From Comamonas sp. GB3 AK4-5 (GTDB taxonomy: Bacteria > Pseudomonadota > Gammaproteobacteria > Burkholderiales > Burkholderiaceae_C), in assembly GCF_041320665.1 (NCBI RefSeq), contig NZ_CP166730.1, forward strand, positions 4,464,001 through 4,528,000: 64,000 nt of DNA, read 5' to 3'. A program made the translations under genes and the position numbers. The notes beneath the pieces are model-generated. The model searched no databases. It was not told the origin of the DNA and saw only the letters and a program-made list of their open reading frames with translations. Shown one piece after another: positions 37,101 to 45,420 of the stretch (position 1 is the stretch's first letter; every line of letters begins with the position of its first letter).

Positions 37101-38281
37101 ATGTCGCCCGGATCGGAGCCCGTGCCGTTGGTTCCACCTCCCCAGCCGGTGTTGTTGGCGACATCAGCAGTGGAAACCGTTACGTTGCCCTTGCCCAGCG
37201 CAGCTTCAATGGCCTGCGCCTTGTTGGCGTCGATGGTGATGTTCACCGGGTCAATCAGCCACTCGCCGCCAGCGGTGTTGACCTTCAGGTCTTTGTCGAT
37301 GCTGACCGTGGCGGCGCTGGTGTCGACGAACTTGGCTTCGAACTGGCCCGCCGCTTTGGTCTCGCCGTGGCGCATGTCGGCAATCAGCAGGATTTTTCCG
37401 TCTTTGGCTTGCAAGCTGTTCGCTTGAATCGTGCCGGTGTTGGCCACCACGCTGGCCGACAGCGCATCGGCGGCCTTGCCGGTCATGATGACCTGGCCGC
37501 CGTCAGCGACGATGAGCTGTTTGTTCTCGATCAAGGTGCGCACGGTGGCGGGATCGACCTGCACATTGAGCAGGCCGTTGGCCCCGGCTTGCAAGGTGAT
37601 CTGGTCGCCTGCGGCCATGGCTACGGTGCCGAGCTGGGCGCGGATGATGCGGTCGTTGCGGACGGTGGGGGCCAGCAGGGCAATAGTGCCGCCATCCTTG
37701 GCCGTGATTTCGCCCTGGTTGCTGATGCTGCCGGTGGCGCCGTTGCGGGTGAAGCGGTAGTTGCCGTTGTTGAAGTCGGCGTTGGTGATGTTCAGCGTGG
37801 ATGCGACCAGGCCGCCCACATCGACCTTGCTGCCCTGGCCAAACACCACGCCGTTGGGGTTGATGAGCCAGACCTGCCCGTTGGCGTTGAGCTGCCCATG
37901 AATCTGGCTGGCATCGCCCGCCGTGACGCGGTTGAGCGCTACGGCATTGGCATTGGGCTGGACGAAGGTGACGCCGGCGTTTTTGCCGATGTCAAAGCTG
38001 GTCCAGTCGATGATGGCTTTTGGGCTGCTCTGGTTCACCGTCATCTGGCTGCCGGACTGGCCGATGCTGGCGTTGCCGGAGACGACCTGGCCGCCCGTGG
38101 GCAAGGCGTTGGCCGCTGGCGGCGCTGCCCAGGTGGGCAGGGCAAAGGCGGCTGCCAGCAGGACGGCAGCGGGGGCCAGGGCTTTGCCAGCTTTGGATTT
38201 GCCTCGGCCCTTGGCGCATTCAGGGGCGGGGACGTAACGTTGGGCTTCTTGGTTCCAGACCAGGCGGTAGCTGTGGTTCAT
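34145..38281 (-). CDS. TpsA2: two-partner secretion exoprotein (filamentous haemagglutinin-like)
   Basis: The protein has 1378 residues. The ESPR signal and secretion domain are almost identical to TpsA1 over ~335 residues (with small swaps such as GSISNQGEITAKDGGTIA for GSIVNQGELTAKDGGYVA), then diverge. The middle is a GLUG-rich beta-helix with units such as ITNAYATGNVTGNGTSIGGL. The C-terminal ~280 residues carry YDG/MBG-like modules (LTVSGTTVANKTYDASRD). It lacks the long identical YDG array of TpsA1. It lies 161 bp downstream of tpsB and 99 bp upstream of tpsA1, so the three form one locus, probably one operon. Confidence 0.93.
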   Translation of the reverse strand: MNHSYRLVWNQEAQRYVPAPECAKGRGKSKAGKALAPAAVLLAAAFALPTWAAPPAANALPTGGQVVSGNASIGQSGSQMTVNQSSPKAIIDWTSFDIGKNAGVTFVQPNANAVALNRVTAGDASQIHGQLNANGQVWLINPNGVVFGQGSKVDVGGLVASTLNITNADFNNGNYRFTRNGATGSISNQGEITAKDGGTIALLAPTVRNDRIIRAQLGTVAMAAGDQITLQAGANGLLNVQVDPATVRTLIENKQLIVADGGQVIMTGKAADALSASVVANTGTIQANSLQAKDGKILLIADMRHGETKAAGQFEAKFVDTSAATVSIDKDLKVNTAGGEWLIDPVNITIDANKAQAIEAALGKGNVTVSTADVANNTGWGGGTNGTGSDPGDIHVNADITYTANQLTLRADRDINVNAHINVNGAGTLALNHGSSANVNVKGQVNFEKTGTDLLAINGANYTVIKDVTALQGMSGTSHFALGGHIDASATAGWNGGAGFNPLGLSGGVFDGLGHTISGLTINRPDLDNVGLFGRAENSTLRNVGLVGGSVAGRNDVGALVGWNVAHSGGTARITNAYATGNVTGNGTSIGGLVGSSAANGGTAIISHAYATGNVTGPSHTGGLVGTLSAGGAGATSSITHAYATGRVQGGAYAGGLLGYNTVGSNGVTHIEQAYATGAVSGTTITGGLVGLNYANGGTVRIRNTYWDRASTGKAGVGEGASENGGTLDINNNAAIDDTNRYQHASYAQLGTWSETTTGSGVWQAADAAGVQWIMIEGQTRPFLASEYSTTIRNAHQLQLMAYDLGASYRLTSHIDASATAGSNASGMWSSQGFSPVGTGESGVDKRPFTGAFDGQGHTIGGLTINRGGQNYVGLFGWSAGTLRNVGLVGGSIVGRLFTGALAGLNNGVITNVYATTSVSGYQDVGGLVGRGFESSRITNAYATGAVHASDGYVGGLIGLNNGRIANTYASGTVTSATSSSVGALAGFTSDDITASFWNTETQPGMSGVGGGHGDPTVSVTGKTTAELQQLKTFADAGWDIDDAGGSGKVWRIYDGHSGPLLRGFLTQVTADIGDFTSVTAYDGTIRSGSVGSYTPNVPGAALQGQARFTTTSANAGTYRVQGGTLGVSGLWSDSQQGYDISYAGSYTIDRATLTVSGTTVANKTYDASRDASVTAGSLVGLVAGETLGVSASGYFDSKNAGVGKTVTAQYTLADGSGPNAGLASNYRVDSSTHTATIDRAGLTITVNDASKLQGMTGSLNGSTGFTATGLQGGERIASVTLASDGTRADAKVGKHGILASNAQGGWGFDASNYDLTYEAGTLTVTPGVPEGGNIWHAQHPQLLAGAPAFATLPAGQPAGGVPFLELEPGYIRVPEVQ

Positions 38282-38442
38282 GGTGTGGGCTCCTGGAATA
38301 TTCGGTGAGGACTTCTGAACCTGATTGGCGTAAGTCGTTTCGGTTTTGAGAGCTGCCAGCGCTTGTTCTGTCTTTGTTTCAGATGGTTTTTGCTTTGAAA
38401 CTCTTTAGAAGAAAGCGCAAGCAGCTTTGTTTTTGATAGTGC
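38282..38442. repeat. spacer between tpsB and tpsA2 with AGCGCT-type repeat pair
   Basis: Facing sequences around AGCTGCCAGCGCTTGTT (38350-38366) and AAAGCGCAAGCAGCTTTG (38413-38430) make a long imperfect inverted repeat, similar to other short intergenic repeats in this window. It could act as a processing or attenuation hairpin in the tps transcript. Confidence 0.4.
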
Positions 38443-40185
38443 TCAGAACAGCCGCGTCAGACTGAGCCAGCCGCGCACGCTACTGGCTTTGCTGCCGTCG
38501 TTATTGCGTCCCTGGGCGTCTTCCCCCCGGTTGCTGCCTATGGGTGCGGCGATGCTGGCGGCCAGTTGCCAGTTTTGCGTTCTCCAGTTCACGCCCAGGC
38601 CTGCGCCTTGCAGGCTGTAGCGGTTGGGCTGGCCGTTGGGGCTCCAGCCCGCCCAGGTGTTTTTGTGCTGGCGGATGTGGCCCGCGTCGTAGAAGGCCAC
38701 GGCCTGCCAGCCCTGGCCCAGCTCTTTTTGCAGCTCAAGCTTGAGCAACAGGCCCTGGTCGCCGCTGGCTTCGTTGACGGGGTAGGCGCGCACCTGGCTG
38801 GGGCCGCCCAGGGTCATGCGCTCGCTGCTGGCGAGGTTGCCGCTGGCAAATTGGCCGCTGGCGCTGGCCTGGACTTGCCAGCCGGGGCCCAGGGCGCCCA
38901 GGCTTTGCACGCGGGCCAGGTTCCAGGCCAGTTTGGTGTAGCTGCCCTGGGTTTTGGCGGTGACGGCGTCCTGGGCGGCGTCGCTGGCAATGCCATTCAG
39001 GTTCAGGCGGCCGCTGGCCAGGCTGACCCCGCCCCAGCTGATGCCGCCGCCGCCCAGGCTGTCGCGCAGGTCGCCGCTGATTCCCAGGGTCAAGGCGTTG
39101 ATGCGATGGCGGCGCAGGGCCAGGCTTTGCATGTCGTCGTCGTAGCGGCGGTGCTCGTAGCCCGCGCTGAGGCTCAGGTTGCGCTCGGCCTGGCGGATCA
39201 GGGGGTAGCTGAGGCTCAGGCCACCGGTATGGGCCTTGCCTTCGGCATCCAGCGCCTTGTAGCTGCCACCCAACTGGTAGTCCAGGGTGGAGGCATGGGC
39301 GGCCAGGCGCAGGCCGCTGCGGCCCAGGGGCAGGCTGTAGCGGACCAGGGCGCTGCGGATGTCCTGGGCCGCCAGCAGGCGCAAGGCCAGTTGGTCACCA
39401 CTGCCATTCATATTGTTCAAGGCCAGGCCACCCGAGGCCTGCACCCGGCCCGTGGATTTGATGCCGTGGTTGCTCAGGCCCGCGTCGCCGGTGATGAAGG
39501 CCGTGTCCTGCACGCTGACGACCAGGGCGGTGTCGCCCTGCGCCTGGCCCGCCTGCAGGGTGCCGCTGGCGGCGATGCCGGGCAGGTCGTTGGCGATCAG
39601 CAGGCCGCGCTCCAGGTCGGCGGAGGACAGGGGCTGGCCGGGCTGCAGGCGCTGGGTGACGGTGGCTTGCACGGCAGCGGCGTCGGCGCGTTCACCGCTG
39701 TGCTGCACGCTGGAGCCGCTGTAGCGGCCTTCGAGCACCTGGATGCGCACCGTGCCGCCCGTCACATCCTGCTGGGGCAGGTAGACGCGGGCATACCAGC
39801 CGCGCTGGCGGTAGTGCTCGGCCAGGGTCTGGGCGGCGTGTTCGAGTTCGGCCAGGGTCAGCGACTGACCCAGCTGGCTGGCGACCAGGGCCTCCAGTTC
39901 GGCCGTGGGGATCAGGGTCGCGCCTTCGATGGCGATGCGCTGCACGGTGACGCGCACGGCCTTGGCATCGGCTGCCATGGGCCTGGTGGCGGGGGCCGCC
40001 TGGGGCGCGGGGGCAAGGTGCGGGGCCTGCAGGCTGCGCTCGGTCTCACGCTGCAGGCTGCCGGCGTCGGGTACAGACTGAGCGTGGGCAACCGCGCCGG
40101 TCAGCAGCAAGGCAGCCAGCGGCAAAACCGCCGACTGCGCCGCAGTGCGCTTGGCCTCAGGATGGAAAAGAGAGTGTGGGTGCAT
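38443..40185 (-). CDS. TpsB: ShlB/FhaC/HecB-type outer-membrane transporter
   Basis: This 580-residue protein has a signal peptide (GAVAHAQ, ~36), a proline-rich linker, two POTRA domains (about 75-235: VTVQRIAIEGATLIP and VLEGRYSGSSVQ), and a 16-strand Omp85-type barrel. The barrel includes the lid-loop motif SQVRAYP (VRGY variant) near residue 460 and a C-terminal Phe (LTRLF). It recognises the secretion domain of TpsA proteins and moves them across the outer membrane. One TpsB serving two TpsA proteins with the same secretion domain fits the near-identity of their N-termini. Confidence 0.94.
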   Translation of the reverse strand: MHPHSLFHPEAKRTAAQSAVLPLAALLLTGAVAHAQSVPDAGSLQRETERSLQAPHLAPAPQAAPATRPMAADAKAVRVTVQRIAIEGATLIPTAELEALVASQLGQSLTLAELEHAAQTLAEHYRQRGWYARVYLPQQDVTGGTVRIQVLEGRYSGSSVQHSGERADAAAVQATVTQRLQPGQPLSSADLERGLLIANDLPGIAASGTLQAGQAQGDTALVVSVQDTAFITGDAGLSNHGIKSTGRVQASGGLALNNMNGSGDQLALRLLAAQDIRSALVRYSLPLGRSGLRLAAHASTLDYQLGGSYKALDAEGKAHTGGLSLSYPLIRQAERNLSLSAGYEHRRYDDDMQSLALRRHRINALTLGISGDLRDSLGGGGISWGGVSLASGRLNLNGIASDAAQDAVTAKTQGSYTKLAWNLARVQSLGALGPGWQVQASASGQFASGNLASSERMTLGGPSQVRAYPVNEASGDQGLLLKLELQKELGQGWQAVAFYDAGHIRQHKNTWAGWSPNGQPNRYSLQGAGLGVNWRTQNWQLAASIAAPIGSNRGEDAQGRNNDGSKASSVRGWLSLTRLF

Positions 40186-40273
40186 GGCCTTGAGTCCTTG
40201 ACGGCCCGCCGTCTGCGGCGGGTTTTCAGGCCATGATTAAACTGAATCAAATAGTTACAGACCATCCCCAAAC

Positions 40274-40918
40274 TTAGGTATTTTGGGGCGGCGTTGTCCC
40301 CAGTACCGCCTCGATCAGGGTCTCGCCGGGCCGGGAGCTGACTTGCAGGCTGCCGCCCATGCGCTCCATGCGGGCGCGCATGCTGGAAAAGCCTATGCCC
40401 AAGCCCAGCGCGGCCGGAGCGTCGAAGCCTATGCCGTCGTCCGCGATGCGCAGCACCAGGGTGGCAGTGCCGGCCTGGGGAGCTGCATGGCCCAGGCCCA
40501 GACCCAACCGCACCAGGCGGACGGCGGTGCTTGACGATATTGGTCAGGGCCTCCTGAGAGCGTGTTCACAATCTCCTCGCGGTGCGCCAGTGTCTTTGCG
40601 GGATGGGATACAAGGCGCGATACCGCAGCAATAGCCGCGCTATTGCGAGGATTCGCAACACCGTAGACCGCCCGCAAAGGCACTGGCCCGAAGGGTTGGA
40701 GCGAAATCGGGCGATTTCTTCGCGCTGGCTCTTGCTTGCACCCCGGTGCAAGCTGCGCCCCATCACTTCGAACTCATCCCGATTGCGCTTCAACGCGCCT
40801 GCGTAGAGATCGTGAACACGCTCTGAGCCACCCGCTGCAGCAGCATGCCTTGCAAGGCCCTGGGCTGCACCTGCCAGTGCGGCGGGCTATGGCGAGCGAG
40901 CCACGCACGCAAGTCCAA
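40274..40918 (-). pseudogene. NarL-family sensor histidine kinase remnant, interrupted and frameshifted
   Basis: The C-terminal ATPase domain of a HisKA_3-type kinase is recognisable: the N-box QEALTNIVKH, the G1 box ADDGIGFD, the G2 box GLGIGFSSMRARMERMGG, and a stop at 40274. The N-box is cut by the 265-bp element at 40559-40823. On the far side the frame resumes as RALQGMLLQRVAQ, and removing the element plus one target copy restores LLQRVAQEALTNIVKH exactly. A second lesion, a frameshift, lies just after the N-box (around 40515-40530), and nothing convincing of the sensor or dimerisation domains is left upstream of 40918. The gene is dead. Confidence 0.85.
40559..40823. mobile_element. 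265-bp MITE-like element with 5-bp target duplication
   Basis: The terminal inverted repeats are AGCGTGTTCACAATCTC on the left and its complement with one mismatch on the right. The element is flanked by a direct CTGAG duplication at 40554-40558 and 40824-40828. It has no coding capacity and contains internal palindromes (GCTTGCACC/GGTGCAAGC and GCAATAG/CTATTGC). It must be mobilised by a transposase elsewhere. Confidence 0.88.
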
Positions 40919-41243
40919 CTTCCTCAAGGGTCTGGATGCCTTGCCACGGCGCTGGGCTTGCGCCCGCCTGCACGCTTTCGTAACCTCTGGTTTCGTAACC
41001 AGAGGTTTGTATCACCACGTCTGCAGCACGTAGCAAATAGCTGCTTTTTCCGTCTGCCGTCCTCTGCTGACGGCGCGGGCAAGCGCCGTCTGTCCTGCCT
41101 CGCTGCAGGATGACCCGAAGAGGGAAAACCGTAACGTATGCCCAGCGCCTCCAGGGGGAATATGCAAGGGTCGGAGCCTGCCGCTGCACAACGGTGGTGC
41201 GCCACAACCCATTTGCTATTCACTTGTTTTCTGGAGGCTTGTC
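40919..41243. other. 325-bp non-coding region upstream of exaC
   Basis: No supportable gene. An 11-bp perfect hairpin, AACCTCTGGTT with AACCAGAGGTT around a TCGT loop, lies at 40982-41007. The rest probably carries the exaC promoter, which I could not assign. Confidence 0.5.
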
Positions 41244-42764
41244 ATGACTTATGTTCTCCCTGGCCAGACTGGCGCGCTGCACCGCTACCAAGACCAATAC
41301 GACAACTACATCGGCGGCCAATGGGTGCCGCCCAGCAATGGCGAGTATTTCGACGTGGTCACCCCCATCAACGGCAGCGTCTACACCCGTGTGGCACGCG
41401 GCACGGCGGCCGACATTGAAAAGGCGCTGGACGCCGCCCATGCCGCAGCCGACGCCTGGGGCAAGACCTCGACCACCGAGCGCAGCAATTTGCTGCTGCA
41501 GATTGCCGACCGCATCGATGCCCACCGCGAGCTACTGGCCTATGTGGAGACCGTAGACAACGGCAAGGCCATACGCGAAACACTGGCCGCCGACATTCCG
41601 CTGTCAGCCGACCATTTCCGCTACTTTGCCGGCGCCATACGCGCCCAGGAAGGCGGCATCAGCCAGATCGACAACGACACCGTGGCCTACCACTTCCACG
41701 AGCCGCTGGGCGTGGTGGGGCAGATCATTCCCTGGAATTTTCCCATTCTGATGGCGGCCTGGAAGCTGGCGCCCGCGCTAGCCGCAGGCAACTGCGTGGT
41801 GCTCAAGCCCGCCGAGCAAACGCCGGTTTCCATCCTGATCCTGGCCGGGCTGATTGGTGACCTGCTGCCCCCGGGCGTGCTCAACATCGTTAACGGTTTT
41901 GGCCGCGAGGCCGGTATGCCCCTGGCCACCAGCAAGCGCATTGGCAAAATCGCCTTCACCGGCTCCACCAGCACCGGCCGGGTGATTGCCCAGGCGGCGG
42001 CCAACAGCCTGATTCCGGCCACGCTGGAGCTGGGCGGCAAATCGCCCAATATCTTCTTCGCCGACGTGATGGACAAGGACGACGGCTTTCTGGACAAGGC
42101 CATCGAAGGCCTGGTGCTGTTTGCCTTCAACCAGGGCGAGGTCTGTACCTGCCCCAGCCGGGCACTGATCCATGAATCCATCTACGACAAGTTCATGGAG
42201 CGGGTGCTCCAACGCGTGGCCGCCATCCAGCATGGCAACCCGCTGGACCCCAGCACCATGATGGGCGCCCAGGCCAGCAAGGAGCAGCTCACCAAAATCC
42301 TCTCCTACCTGGACCTGGGCAAGCAAGAAGGGGCCGAGGTGCTGATTGGTGGCGCACAGGCCAAGCTGGGCAAGGAGCTGGACAGCGGCTACTACGTGCA
42401 GCCCACCATCTTCAAGGGCCACAACAAGATGCGCATCTTCCAGGAGGAAATCTTCGGCCCCGTGCTGGCCGTGACCACCTTCAAGACCGAGGAAGAGGCC
42501 CTGGCCCTTGCCAATGACACCCTCTACGGCCTGGGCGCCGGCGTCTGGAGCCGCAACGGCAATGTGGCCTACCGCATGGGCCGCGCCATCAAGGCCGGCC
42601 GCGTATGGACCAATTGCTACCACCACTATCCGGCCCACGCCGCGTTTGGCGGCTACAAGGAGTCCGGCATTGGTCGGGAGAACCACAAGATGATGTTGGA
42701 CCATTACCAGCAGACCAAGAATTTGCTGGTGAGTTACACCGAATCCAAACTCGGCTTCTTCTGA
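41244..42764 (+). CDS. exaC: aldehyde dehydrogenase, ExaC/AldB type
   Basis: This 506-residue NAD(P)-dependent aldehyde dehydrogenase belongs to the acetaldehyde-oxidising group. Its motifs are [26 protein letters not shown], the general-base Glu in LELGGKSPN, and the catalytic Cys in [13 protein letters not shown] (near residue 303). The double-Cys CTC context and the C-terminal YTESKLGFF tail are characteristic of ExaC/AldB enzymes. It is followed by a DUF779 gene, a known companion of this enzyme group. It probably works in ethanol or other short-chain alcohol oxidation. Confidence 0.92.
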   Translation: MTYVLPGQTGALHRYQDQYDNYIGGQWVPPSNGEYFDVVTPINGSVYTRVARGTAADIEKALDAAHAAADAWGKTSTTERSNLLLQIADRIDAHRELLAYVETVDNGKAIRETLAADIPLSADHFRYFAGAIRAQEGGISQIDNDTVAYHFHEPLGVVGQIIPWNFPILMAAWKLAPALAAGNCVVLKPAEQTPVSILILAGLIGDLLPPGVLNIVNGFGREAGMPLATSKRIGKIAFTGSTSTGRVIAQAAANSLIPATLELGGKSPNIFFADVMDKDDGFLDKAIEGLVLFAFNQGEVCTCPSRALIHESIYDKFMERVLQRVAAIQHGNPLDPSTMMGAQASKEQLTKILSYLDLGKQEGAEVLIGGAQAKLGKELDSGYYVQPTIFKGHNKMRIFQEEIFGPVLAVTTFKTEEEALALANDTLYGLGAGVWSRNGNVAYRMGRAIKAGRVWTNCYHHYPAHAAFGGYKESGIGRENHKMMLDHYQQTKNLLVSYTESKLGFF

Positions 42765-42800
42765 TCTGGGCGGTGGAGGGAGAACGCCGGATGCTTCGTT

Positions 42801-42880
42801 GCAGACCCTCGCCGTAGCGCTGCTACTGTCTTCGGGTCTGCGCCTCGCCTGCGGCGACCTCCGTCAACCGAACTTCCGGC
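42801..42880 (+). repeat. structured intergenic repeat, copy B (nested hairpin)
   Basis: It starts 37 bp after the exaC stop. The outer stem is GCAGACCC (42801-42808) with GGGTCTGC (42834-42841). The inner block CGTAGCGCTGCTACTG (42813-42828) is identical to copy A at 885-900, and the flanking spacers have the same lengths (4 and 5 nt). GCCTCGCCTGC follows at 42842-42852 and CGAACTTCCGGC at 42869-42880, both as in copy A. Only the outer stem sequence differs, and it changes on both arms. Confidence 0.7.
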
Positions 42881-42972
42881 AAGCTGTATTGAAAAGAAAT
42901 TTTCAACAAATCGGCCGCTAGCGCAGATACGGCGCGCACAAGGCCATCAAGTTGCATAGCAAGGAGAGCACC

Positions 42973-43347
42973 ATGGTCGAGCGTGTGATCGCCACTCCTG
43001 CGACCCTGGAGTTGATTGAACTCCTCCAGGTCAAATACGGGCCGAAACTGTTTTTTCACCAATCCGGTGGCTGCTGCGACAACAGCGCGGCCAACTGCTA
43101 CATCGAGGGCGAGCTGACCATAGGCCCGGGCGATGTGCTGCTGGGCCATATCGGCGGCCTGCCGTTCTACATGAGCCGCTCGCAGTTCGAGTATTGGCAG
43201 CACACCCAGCTCATCATCGACGTCATCAACGGCCATGGCGGCGGCACGCTGTCGCTGGAAGGGCCGGAGGGCAAGGCCTTTCTCACCCGCTCGCGCGTGT
43301 TCACCGACGATGAGCTGGCGCAGCTGCGCACCCAGGCTGCGCTGTAA
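42973..43347 (+). CDS. DUF779 family protein, aldehyde dehydrogenase companion
   Basis: This 124-residue protein has the conserved SGGCCDNSAANC cluster (C34, C35, C42), which could bind metal or form a redox centre, and VLLGHIGGLPFYMSRSQFEYW. Genes of this family are repeatedly found next to ExaC-type aldehyde dehydrogenases, as here. The function is not established; a role in aldehyde detoxification or enzyme maturation is inferred from context. The ATG at 42973 is chosen for the AAGGAGAG site just upstream. Confidence 0.88.
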   Translation: MVERVIATPATLELIELLQVKYGPKLFFHQSGGCCDNSAANCYIEGELTIGPGDVLLGHIGGLPFYMSRSQFEYWQHTQLIIDVINGHGGGTLSLEGPEGKAFLTRSRVFTDDELAQLRTQAAL

Positions 43348-43440
43348 ATCTGCAGGCAGTAGCGGGCTTGGTTACAGACGGCGTGGGCAGCATGCCCTAG
43401 GATTTGCTGCTGCCTTCTACCATCTTCCATCCTCTCCCCC

Positions 43441-44583
43441 ATGCACTATTTCAACCAAGCCGCCGGCGGTCTGATGCCGGGCAATGTGCTCCAGACCGTC
43501 GCCGATTACATGCAGCGCGAGCAGACCATGGGCTCTTTTGTTGCTGCCCAGCAGGTACAGCCCCAGCTGCAGCAGCTGTACGCCCGGCTGGCCGAGCTGC
43601 TGCACTGCGCCCCGTCCGATATCGCCCTGACCACGGGCAACAGCCATGGCTGGAATGCCGTGGTCGGCGCCTTGCCGCTGGCCGCAGGCGACCGGGTGCT
43701 GGTGGCGCCCGGCGAATGGGGTGGCAACTACGCCATGCTGCTGCAGCTTTCGGCCCGCACCGGTTGCGTGGTGGAGACCATGCCCTGCACGCCCGAGGGC
43801 GCGCTGGACCTGGTGGCCTTGGAGACGCAGCTGGAGCGCGTCAAGCTCATCACCCTGACCTGGGTGCCGGCCAATGGCTGCACCGTGTACGACGCCCACG
43901 CCCTGGGCCGGCTCTGCGCCCGCCATGGCATTGCCTATGTGATCGATGCAGCCCAGGCCCTGGGCCATATCCCCGTGGATGTGCAGGCCCTGCAATGCGA
44001 TGCGCTCACGGCCCCCGGCCGCAAATGGCTGTGCGCCCCGCGCGGCACCGGTGTGGTCTACCTCAAACCCGGCTTTGTCGAGAAGCTGCGCCCCCAGGTG
44101 GTGGATCACCTGTCTTGCCCCATCACCGCCAACGGCCCCGTACTGCGGCGCGACGCGCGCGTGCTGGAGCAGTCCGAAGCCTCCATGGCGCTCAAACTCG
44201 GCCTGCTGGCCGCGCTGGACACTGCCCAGGCCCAAGGCTGGGCCCAGCGCTTTGCCGCCATCGCCCAGCGTGCCAACCAGCTGCGCACCGCCCTGGCCGG
44301 CGTGCCGGGGCTGACGCTGCAGCACCTGGGCGACGTGCCCGCCGACTGCGGCATCCTGCCCTTCACGCTGGAGGGCTACACCCCTGCCCAAGTGCAGCAG
44401 GCGTTGTTGGAACAAGAGATTCAGGTGGCCGCCAGCGGCATGGGCTATACGCCACTGGACATGCAGGCCAGAGGCCTGCCCGCCGTGGTGCGGGCCTCGG
44501 TGGCCTGGCATACCAGCGAGGCCGATATCGCCGCGCTGACCCGTGCATTGAAACAGCTTGCAGCGCAAGCCGTAGCTGCATAA
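43441..44583 (+). CDS. class V aminotransferase-fold PLP enzyme
   Basis: This 380-residue enzyme is related to cysteine desulfurases and isopenicillin N epimerases. The PLP pocket shows TGNSHGWNAVV near 66, the aspartate in YVIDAAQALGH (D169), and the Schiff-base lysine in APGRKWLCAPRGTG (K195). No NifS-type active-site Cys loop is obvious, so a desulfurase is not asserted. The substrate is unknown. It ends in a terminator that overlaps its stop codon. Confidence 0.85.
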   Translation: MHYFNQAAGGLMPGNVLQTVADYMQREQTMGSFVAAQQVQPQLQQLYARLAELLHCAPSDIALTTGNSHGWNAVVGALPLAAGDRVLVAPGEWGGNYAMLLQLSARTGCVVETMPCTPEGALDLVALETQLERVKLITLTWVPANGCTVYDAHALGRLCARHGIAYVIDAAQALGHIPVDVQALQCDALTAPGRKWLCAPRGTGVVYLKPGFVEKLRPQVVDHLSCPITANGPVLRRDARVLEQSEASMALKLGLLAALDTAQAQGWAQRFAAIAQRANQLRTALAGVPGLTLQHLGDVPADCGILPFTLEGYTPAQVQQALLEQEIQVAASGMGYTPLDMQARGLPAVVRASVAWHTSEADIAALTRALKQLAAQAVAA

Positions 44584-44598
44584 AGAGCTACGTTTTTT
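44571..44598 (+). terminator. intrinsic terminator overlapping the aminotransferase stop codon
   Basis: A CGTAGCT/AGCTACG stem with an 8-base loop that contains the TAA stop is followed by six T. Confidence 0.75.
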
Positions 44599-44641
44599 GC
44601 AGCTTCAGCCTTGACCACAGCGCCAAGGCCTGCAAATCCCT

Positions 44642-45082
44642 CTACAGCACCGACTGCACCCAGCGCACGATTTCCCCGGGTGGCATGGCGCCGGAAACGC
44701 GGGCTTTCTCCACACCGTTTTCAAACAAAATCATGGTGGGAATGCTGCGCACATTGAAGGGTGCAGCCACATGGGGATAGGCCTCGGTGTCCAGCTTGGC
44801 AAAGCGCACGGCAGGTTCCATCTGCTGCGCAGCCTGGGCAAAGCCCGGGGCCATCATGCGGCAGGGGCCGCACCAGGGCGCCCAGAAATCCACCACCACA
44901 GGAATCTGGTTGCGCCCCACCTGCTTGGCAAAGCTGTCCGCATCCAGCTGCACGGGCTCACCGGTAAACAAGGGCTGATGGCAGCTGCCGCAATCCGGCC
45001 CACTTCCCAGCTGCGCGCTCTGCACGCGGTTGGTTTTATGGCAATGGGGGCAGACGATGTGCTGGGTGTCGGGCGTGGTCAT
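44642..45082 (-). CDS. trxC: thioredoxin 2
   Basis: This 146-residue cytoplasmic disulfide reductase has an N-terminal zinc finger (C11, C14, C31, C34) followed by a thioredoxin domain with the active site WAPWCGPC (C71, C74) and the cis-Pro RSIPTM. The zinc domain identifies the TrxC type, usually linked to oxidative stress. It is monocistronic and convergent with the aminotransferase gene. Confidence 0.95.
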   Translation of the reverse strand: MTTPDTQHIVCPHCHKTNRVQSAQLGSGPDCGSCHQPLFTGEPVQLDADSFAKQVGRNQIPVVVDFWAPWCGPCRMMAPGFAQAAQQMEPAVRFAKLDTEAYPHVAAPFNVRSIPTMILFENGVEKARVSGAMPPGEIVRWVQSVL

Positions 45083-45420
45083 GCAAATCCTTCAAAAAGC
45101 TCCAGCCTTGTACGTGAAGCCGGAGATCGCTTTTACAAGCTAGCGCAAGCGTCCATGCAAAAACAAGAGCATCCATAGCGCTTGCTGCATGGGTTTGAGT
45201 GAGTTCAATCTGTTCGCATCCTGCAGAAACCGATATGCGATGGCCATGGAGTTCTCTGTGCTACGGCAAAGCGGGCTTGGCCCCAACCGCATAAACCTGA
45301 CACGCCCATACCAGGGCTGCCGCGCAAGGGCCGCCCCGCCGCGCTGGCAGCGTCCCCCAGCCCGCGAGCGCAGCGAAGCGAGAGCGGGGGGAAGGCGCCG
45401 AAGGCGACTCAGGGGGGGTC
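45083..45420. repeat. 338-bp non-coding region with GC-rich intergenic repeats
   Basis: No gene supported. It contains an AGCGCTTGC-type repeat (about 45140-45190) and, at 45350-45416, a GC-rich repeat with a CGCTCTCGCTTCGCTGCGCT-like core (minus strand) and CCCCC/GGGGG outer arms. The latter is a form I associate with intergenic repeats in Comamonadaceae. Confidence 0.55.

Noticed and set aside
40429..40806. Short frames within the 265-bp element
   Set aside because: The element is palindromic and non-coding in character; the frames include its inverted ends and show no protein motifs.
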